DNA of 64,000 bases from Scytalidium lignicola. Its lineage: Eukaryota; Ascomycota; Leotiomycetes. Of the stretch, positions 58,495-64,000 are shown one piece after another. The first letter of the stretch is position 1. Every line of letters begins with the position of its first letter. Position numbers and translations under genes: made by a program. Below the pieces are notes generated by a model. It made no database searches and was not told the origin of the DNA. It saw nothing but the letters and a program-made list of their open reading frames with translations. Location of the stretch: positions 62,001-126,000 of the forward strand of contig NCSJ02000027.1 of the NCBI GenBank assembly GCA_002812745.2, in the 5' to 3' direction.

Positions 58495-60398
58495 TTATAC
58501 CACGGTAGGAGTGGTAGGAGTGGTAGGTATCTCCTTTTTGGCGGCACCTTCCTGCTTCTCACCTTCCTTCTTGACGCTGCGCCACTCCATGCCAGCGCCG
58601 CCAAGGATGGAGAGGCAAGTAACGACGACGACAATTACAAATACTAGCCGTAGCGAAGTATCGTATGCTTGCAAAACTGCGTCGTGGGACTGAAGGGGGA
58701 TGATTTTGAAGAGGCCGGTAATACCACTGGCCTCAATTTGGTTGGGAGTGAGGTTGATGCCTGAGATGCGAGCGAGGCGACTGGCCAGATGTTGGTCGAG
58801 GACATTCTGGCCAACTGAGACAAAGATAGCGCTAAAGAGTGTTTGACCGAAAAGCATAAGTGAAGCGCCAATAGACACGTCGTTGCGTGGGAGCACCGTT
58901 TGTGCGGCCATATTAGGCGCCTGGAAACAAAGACCTAGGCCAAAGCCGTACACAATCTGGTAACCGATCCATTGGCCTGTGGTCGTTTCAAGTTTAAGGA
59001 GAGTAAGCAATCCAGCTCCGACCGATGCAATGCAGCAGCCGATGAGCAAGAAGGGCGTGTAATAGCCGATTTTGGTCGTTCCTATGCCACCGGTAATGGA
59101 CGAAACAACAAGGGAAATTACCATGGGAAAGAGGTGGACACCGCTCTGGACGGGTGAGCTGCCCTTCACAGTTTGGAACCAGATCGGAAGGAAATAGACC
59201 ATCAATGTCAAGTGCGCGCCAACCATACAGCTCACCCAGAAGCCAGTGAAGATACTGCGCTGGATGAAAATGTGCGGCGGCACCATGGCTGTCTTCTGCC
59301 TCCAAACCTGGATCAAGACAAAGGCGATTAAAAGTACAATACCGATTATAAGTAATGCAACGATACGTCTATTACTCCACTAGACACGGTCAGTTTTGAG
59401 GGTTTAAGACGGGAGGAAAAGATGCCACGGGATGAGGGAACTCTAGGCACGAAAACTTACACTGTACGTGAAACCACCCCATTCTAGAGCTAGGCACAAG
59501 CAGACGACTCCGGGAAGGAGAGTAAGCACTCCTTCAATATTGAGCTGCTCCAGTTTCTCTTTCCAACTCAAGGAATTTTGAGAACCGGCATGGCTAGAGA
59601 TGTGGAGCAAGAAGAAGATGAATAAGAAGACCACAGCTCCAAACGGAAGGTTAATGTAAAAACACCATCTCCAGCTGACGTTCGAGGTGAAAGCACCGCC
59701 GACCAATGGACCGATAATCGACGAGATGCCATACACGGCACCAAATAACCCCTGGTATTGTGGCCGTTTCGCAAGCGGGACAGCGTACACAATGAGAACT
59801 AGCTAATAATGCACAATGGTGTGAGTAAGAAGGTATGAAGTAGCAGTAGTAGTAGTAGCGAAGGAGAGGAGACGTACACTACCTTGCTGGACGCCTCCGG
59901 CTCCTAGACCAGCAATAGCCCGGCCAAAAATGAAAGCAACACTGTTCGGCGCCGCGCCACAAATGGCGGAACCGACCTCGAACAGAACGACGGAAAATAG
60001 AAAGGTGTTTTTAACGTTCAAAAAGGTATACAGTTTTCCAAAGACCAGCAAAAAGGAGCAATTGGTGAGCAAGTAGGCTGTACCATACCAGCCGACCTGG
60101 TTCGACGCGTGGAATTCGTTGGTGATGGTAGGTGTGACAGTTGCGATGATAAGTTTGTCCTGCAAGCAGGCTGGTCAGCAACTTATTATTCGTTCTTTGC
60201 GCTCGCTCACTCGCGGAGAAGTGAAGTGTGCAATTTTGTACATACCAAGGCGACTAGAAACATGGCAATGAAAACAGAGGCCATTATTGCTGCGAGCTTA
60301 AGACCCGAAGGATAATTGAAGTCGTCGCCAGCTTCTTCCGGCTCTGTTGAAATTTCCTTCCCCTGCTGCTGGGGCTTATCACTCTTGCAGAGGCCCAT
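58495..60398 (-). CDS. DHA2-family MFS efflux pump (toxin/drug exporter type)
   Basis: Fourteen-TM proton antiporter of the plasma membrane, AflT-like in type. About 550 aa, four exons from ATG 60398. Exon 1 has a charged tail and TM1 ([16 protein letters not shown]). The intron GTATGT..TTGCAG leads to [17 protein letters not shown], then [23 protein letters not shown] intron joins [20 protein letters not shown] and the antiporter motif [27 protein letters not shown]. The last intron (GTAAGT..GTCTAG) joins TYSWSNRRI. The final exon carries the remaining TMs and a Lys/Glu/Thr-rich tail. All joins keep frame; it looks functional. It is divergent from the PKS fragment, with only about 580 bp between, so it was probably the exporter of that now-broken cluster. 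Confidence 0.87.
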
Positions 60399-60608
60399 CG
60401 TGACACTGGCTCTGCTTCGTTCTTTGGACGGTGAGCAGTAATTTCAAATCGCGAACCTGAACGCCGTTGATGGATATTTGGGGAGTCGTTCACGACGTAT
60501 GAGTCTGTTTTGTTCGAAGATATCGTTTGGCTGCTGAATGCAGGTTGGCCAAGAGGAAGAAAAGAGGCTGCTACTCTTAAATAATGAACGGTGTCTGGGT
60601 GCGTTTGT

Positions 60609-60878
60609 GACGGACGGTCGCCGCCATGGTTGGTATCTTATTATGGACTAATAAAGATGATATTTATTCTTTTGGCGGACAGTCGCTGCTATGATGTGGT
60701 TTTCCTAACATTAGCCAATAAGGAATAAGATTCATTCTAAATAACTTCCTGAGTTCATTTGTGACGGACGGTCAATGGGTGTGGCATCCTATTACTGACC
60801 AATAAGAAATGAGATGCTTTCTACATGATTTCATGGGTCGTTGTCACGTGATGCAGCCCGACTGTCCGACCGTCCGTC
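60609..60878. promoter_or_regulatory. repeated GACGGACGGTC motifs in a divergent promoter
   Basis: GACGGACGGTC at 60609-60619 and 60763-60773, a variant GGCGGACAGTC at 60674-60684, and the inverted form GACCGTCCGTC at 60868-60878, followed by CGTCCGTCG. Each direct copy sits in a longer diverged repeat (TTGTGACGGACGGTC, a variable stretch, then a CTATTACTGACCAATAAG-type tail; related CCAATAAGGAATAAGAT near 60713). CGG/CCG triplets suit binding by a Zn2Cys6 dimer. Inference only. Confidence 0.6.
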
Positions 60879-60982
60879 GTCCGTCGTTGTGCATAGTACC
60901 TGGCTATGGCTGACCATGTAATGTAATTTTTACTCGGCATAACGAATTAAACAATTACTTTACTCCTGATATGCTATATATA

Positions 60983-62510
60983 TCATATGACCAATCTGCC
61001 GCCGACGACTACCGCGAGGTCAGCCAAGGGCAGGAGGTCAACACCTACTATATTCCCGGTGGTTGCCGTGCGCTCGGCCCTGGCCGTATGAACTACTTCT
61101 TCAAATTTGCAGGTCCCAGTTACAGTATTGATACTGCTTGCTCTTCCGGGCTTGCAGCAATTGAGGTATGTGCTCTGCTGAGTAATATTCTCGAAATCAA
61201 ATAGAGGCTAATGAGTTGTCATAGGTTGCCCCTCTGAAATGACGAGGCCGATACCGCGGTTGCTGGCAGTGTCAATGTGCTAGCCAACCCAGATAATTTC
61301 GCTGGACTATGCAACGGCCACTTCCTCACCGAAGGCCATAACGCATGTAAGACCTGGGACACCGCCGCCGATGGGGACTGCCAAACAAACAAGATTAGGT
61401 CTGTCGTTATCAAGAGACTTGAGGACGCTGAAGCAGACAACGACAACATCTTGGGTGTCATTCTTGGCGCTGGAACTAATCATTCTGCTGAAGGCGTCTC
61501 CATCACTCACCCCCATGCCGGCCACCAAGCCTATTTGGCCCGCCAGGTGCTTCGCCAGGCCGGCGTAGATCCCTTGGATGTGTCTTACGTTGAGCTTCAT
61601 GGCACTGGTACCCAAGCTGGTGACTTCGAGGAGATGCAGGGTATTATGGATGTGTATGCTCCGCTCACCAAACGCCGCACCAAGGACCAGCCTCCACACA
61701 TCGGCGCTATTAAGGCGAACGTTGGCCATGGCGAGTCTGTTGCAGGAACAACGGCATTGATCAAGGTGCTTCTCATGCTCCAAAAGAATGCCATTCCGCC
61801 TCATGTCGGTATCAAAACGGAGATCAACCCTACGTTCCCCAAAGACTTTGACAAACGTAACCTCCACATCCCATTCGAGATTACGACTTGGCTGTAGGTA
61901 CCTGGCAAGAAGCGGCTTGCAGCTATCAATAACTTTGGTGTTGCTGGGGCTAACACGACCATGGTCCTGGAAGTGGCACCGATTCGCGACATCAGGGAGA
62001 CTGACCCACGCCAGACTCATATCATCGCCGTCTCGGCCAAGACAAAAGGATCGTTGGCAGGAAATATCAAACGCTTAGTTACTCATCTTAATGCGCATCC
62101 AGATATCAATCTCGCCAACCTTTCATATACGACGACGGCACATCGGTCGCTACCAGCACACCCATCGGGTGGTCATTGCTACCTCCGATGCGGCCCATTT
62201 CAAAAAGCAGCTTACTTCCCGCTTGGATAAGGTTGATTCGATCAAGCCTATTGGAAAGTCCGGCCCACCGCCGGTCGCTTTCACCTTTACTGGTCAGGGT
62301 GCTTCTTACAAGTCAATGAACTTGGAGTTGTACCGCCATGTACCCACATTCCGAGAGCATATCCAGCATCTTGTCTTCCTCGCTCAAGGCCAAGGTTTCC
62401 CATCTTTCATTCCCGTACACAATTTCTTGTGTCAATGGTCCTTCAGATACGCTGCTCAGCGGTACCAAGGATGAGGCCTCTGTATCACTTGAGGGCATCT
62501 GGCTACCGTC
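60983..62510 (+). pseudogene. non-reducing PKS fragment (KS to start of AT)
   Basis: Iterative NR-PKS of the melanin/aromatic polyketide class. The 5' part (SAT and first half of KS) is absent. The reading starts at [20 protein letters not shown] and goes through the KS active site [18 protein letters not shown]. After an intron (GTATGT..TCATAG), [40 protein letters not shown] and [20 protein letters not shown] follow: all three catalytic positions. A TAG at 61895-61897 follows FEITTWL, where Gln is expected ([16 protein letters not shown]). The frame also shifts near 61240 and near 62150 (AHRS../..[13 protein letters not shown]). The AT start [20 protein letters not shown] is present; soon after [20 protein letters not shown] the PKS stops and P450 sequence begins. 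Nonfunctional remnant of a cluster, next to a DHA2 pump. Confidence 0.82.
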
Positions 62511-62522
62511 GCATCAAGTTGG

Positions 62523-63192
62523 GTGGGCCGAGTTGACTTCCTTGATCGACTGATCAAATCTGGAATTGGGTTTGAGGAACTAAAGCAAAATGCTATTCTA
62601 CTTATCACGGCGGGAAGCGAGACCACAGCAACTCTACTCGCTGGTGCAGTTTACCTACCTACTTCGCATCCCGAGGTCCTCAAGAAATTGACAGCACAGG
62701 TACGAACTATGTTTAAAGATGAATCGGAAATCGCCCTAACAAGCGTTAACCGCTTTAATTATATGCTTGCTGTCCTCAATGAATGCCTTCGATGCTATCC
62801 ACCACTCCCTCTTGGAGCACCACGAATTGTCCCCCGTGGAGGTACTAATATTGCTGGTTACACTATTCCCGGTAGCTTAGTGGGATCAGTGACACAATGG
62901 GTAGTGTACCATGATCCAACCATATTCGCTGATCCTAATCGGTTTGAGCTAGAGCGATTTACTCAGCCTGGTGTTGGGAAGTACGCAAATGATCGACTGG
63001 ATGCCCTCAATCCATTCCTTGTCGGTCCTCGAAATTGTATAGGCTAGACCCTGGTATACGCGGAGATGCGTCTTATCCTTGCTAGACTGACTTGGTCATT
63101 TGATATGGTGTTGTGTAATGAAAGTAAAGGGTGGCTGGAGGAACNAAAAAAATTATCTGCTGTGGGACAAACCGGTCTTGGAGGCATATCTT
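62523..63192 (+). pseudogene. cytochrome P450 C-terminal half, CYP65-like
   Basis: Begins abruptly at RVDFLDRLIKSGIGFEEL, just before the I-helix (AGSETTATLLAG). The ExxR helix reads NECLRCYPPLP, and the PERF-like region is PNRFELERF. The haem loop NPFLVGPRNCIG has the Cys thiolate ligand, but the next codon is TAG (63045-63047), where Gln or Arg is usual, before TLVYAEMRLILARLTW. An N at 63145 interrupts the last helix (GWLEE-N-K). The N-terminal half is missing and the preceding DNA is PKS. The similarity looks closest to isotrichodermin C-15 hydroxylase-like P450s (by eye). A fusion scar from deletion or rearrangement; not functional. Confidence 0.82.
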
Positions 63193-63495
63193 AGACCAGT
63201 GAAACGGTGATATTGCAGCTAAACCTTAATATTGTGCCTTTGAGTGGAATGTATATTAGTCGCAAAAAGTCATTATTGCTAGGCCTGAATAATGATATAT
63301 CCTGCACCAGCTAGTGGATTTCTCGTTAAATTACTTAAATTTATTACTGGTTGAAAGATATGAGGTGAAACAAAGATACCGGGCTTGGACAGCTTTACTA
63401 TAGACTATACGACGAACCAGATCTGATTAAGGTTTTGAAATCTTAAAAGAGACTGAAATCGTTAGCTTCTTTATCATATTGCTAGATGGTATATG
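63193..63495. other. intergenic, nothing recognised
   Basis: AT-rich. 3' flanks of the P450 fragment and of the regulator at the right edge. Confidence 0.45.
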
Positions 63496-64000
63496 TTACA
63501 TCCCACTACCTTTCTCAATTAGCTCGATACAGTTCGTGAGCAGATCTGCTGCTTCGCGAAGTAACTCCCACTCTGCTTGTAAAAAGATATATCGCAAAAC
63601 TTTCAGCATACCCCCACACCCATTGAGCCTGTGATGAATTAATTCATCTGGGGATGCGATCCTATCTACACGCAGTAAGAAGGCGTTCATATCATTGATG
63701 TGATCTTTCAACAAACTGCCAGAAGGCGCCAGAGCGGTCATCGGACCGTCCACGGCATAGCTGTAGCACCAGATCACAAGACCGGCAGAGTATAAGACCC
63801 AGCATCGGCTGGGGATGATGCTTTTCCTTGCTGCGTAATCCGGAACAAAGTCGTGTCCGGGGGGGTATACCTCTCTAGGAGAACCCCTCGGCAGCAATAC
63901 TGTACAAAGATAGCGAATAGAGTAAAAGACAGCAGCTCGAGCATCGGCGGTTGGGGTCCAGATATTCTGGATCCGTCTTCGAGCACTTTGAAAGTCCAAT
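63496..64000 (-). CDS. fungal-specific transcription factor, C-terminal part (cut by window edge)
   Basis: The frame enters from the right edge and ends at 63496. AAVFYSIRYLCTVLLP, then PSRCWVLYSAGLVIWCYSYA, matches the end of the fungal TF regulatory domain (FYSLRYL...RPWVLY.A.L..WSY). AEWELLREAADLLTNCIEL closes the protein. The DNA-binding part (Zn2Cys6 or C2H2) lies outside the window. Its position beside a ruined PKS cluster could make it the pathway regulator, but this cannot be shown here. No break is seen. Confidence 0.65.
   Translation of the reverse strand, partial: LDFQSARRRIQNIWTPTADARAAVFYSIRYLCTVLLPRGSPREVYPPGHDFVPDYAARKSIIPSRCWVLYSAGLVIWCYSYAVDGPMTALAPSGSLLKDHINDMNAFLLRVDRIASPDELIHHRLNGCGGMLKVLRYIFLQAEWELLREAADLLTNCIELIEKGSGM

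Noticed and set aside
61307..62020. 237-codon minus-strand ORF across the PKS fragment
   Set aside because: Antisense shadow of the KS domain, whose plus-strand frame has all the conserved motifs.
1..64000. CRISPR arrays, rRNA or tRNA genes
   Set aside because: No regularly spaced repeats of CRISPR type and no recognisable rRNA or tRNA core motifs were seen. A tRNA scan was not possible by eye, so absence of tRNA is not proven.

Overview
The window is nuclear DNA from a filamentous ascomycete (Pezizomycotina). Nearly every gene has short introns of about 45-80 nt with GTRNGT donors and CTRAC branch points just before CAG/TAG acceptors. The gene content (C2H2 and Zn2Cys6 regulators, MFS transporters, CorA-like proteins, NR-PKS, DHA2 pumps, membrane-anchored tyrosinase) is typical of that group. 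Leotiomycetes/Helotiales is my best guess, but nothing here proves it. Gene starts and exon joins below were worked out by eye.

0-15 kb is a well-preserved metabolic block: a GPI-anchored wall protein, a GH2 beta-mannosidase head-to-head with a sugar transporter, a two-finger C2H2 transcription factor, and a TauD-type dioxygenase head-to-head with a Liz1/Seo1-type MFS permease. The two divergent pairs look like functional couples: release and import of mannose, and import and oxidation of an organic acid or sulfonate.

15-32 kb is mixed: an intact membrane-anchored tyrosinase, a badly degenerate BiP-like Hsp70, a Cys-rich single-pass membrane protein, a dead amino-acid permease, a glyoxalase-like protein, an AT-rich tract holding a diverged dispersed repeat, a broken large unknown gene, and an alpha/beta hydrolase with a strongly basic tail.

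33-46 kb is the most intriguing part. A CorA-like two-TM protein, a protein kinase fused to many TPRs, and a divergently transcribed protein with an active-looking kinase followed by a DUF7580-type pseudokinase lie side by side. A mariner-type MITE with long perfect inverted repeats sits between the two kinase genes. I propose this as a candidate fungal immune/allorecognition locus.

46-64 kb is accessory, partly decayed DNA: a transposase fragment, an MFS gene killed by four nonsense codons that all fit C-to-T (RIP-like) change, a second MITE, an intact intronless ADP-ribosylglycohydrolase-like gene, a long gene-empty AT-rich tract, a small secreted Cys-rich protein, an intact DHA2 efflux pump, and next to it the ruins of a polyketide cluster (NR-PKS KS/AT fragment running straight into a P450 C-terminal half). 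A transcription factor is cut by the right edge.

Fourteen single N bases occur, nearly all beside poly-A/T runs. Homopolymer-length errors are therefore a real alternative explanation for some frameshifts.
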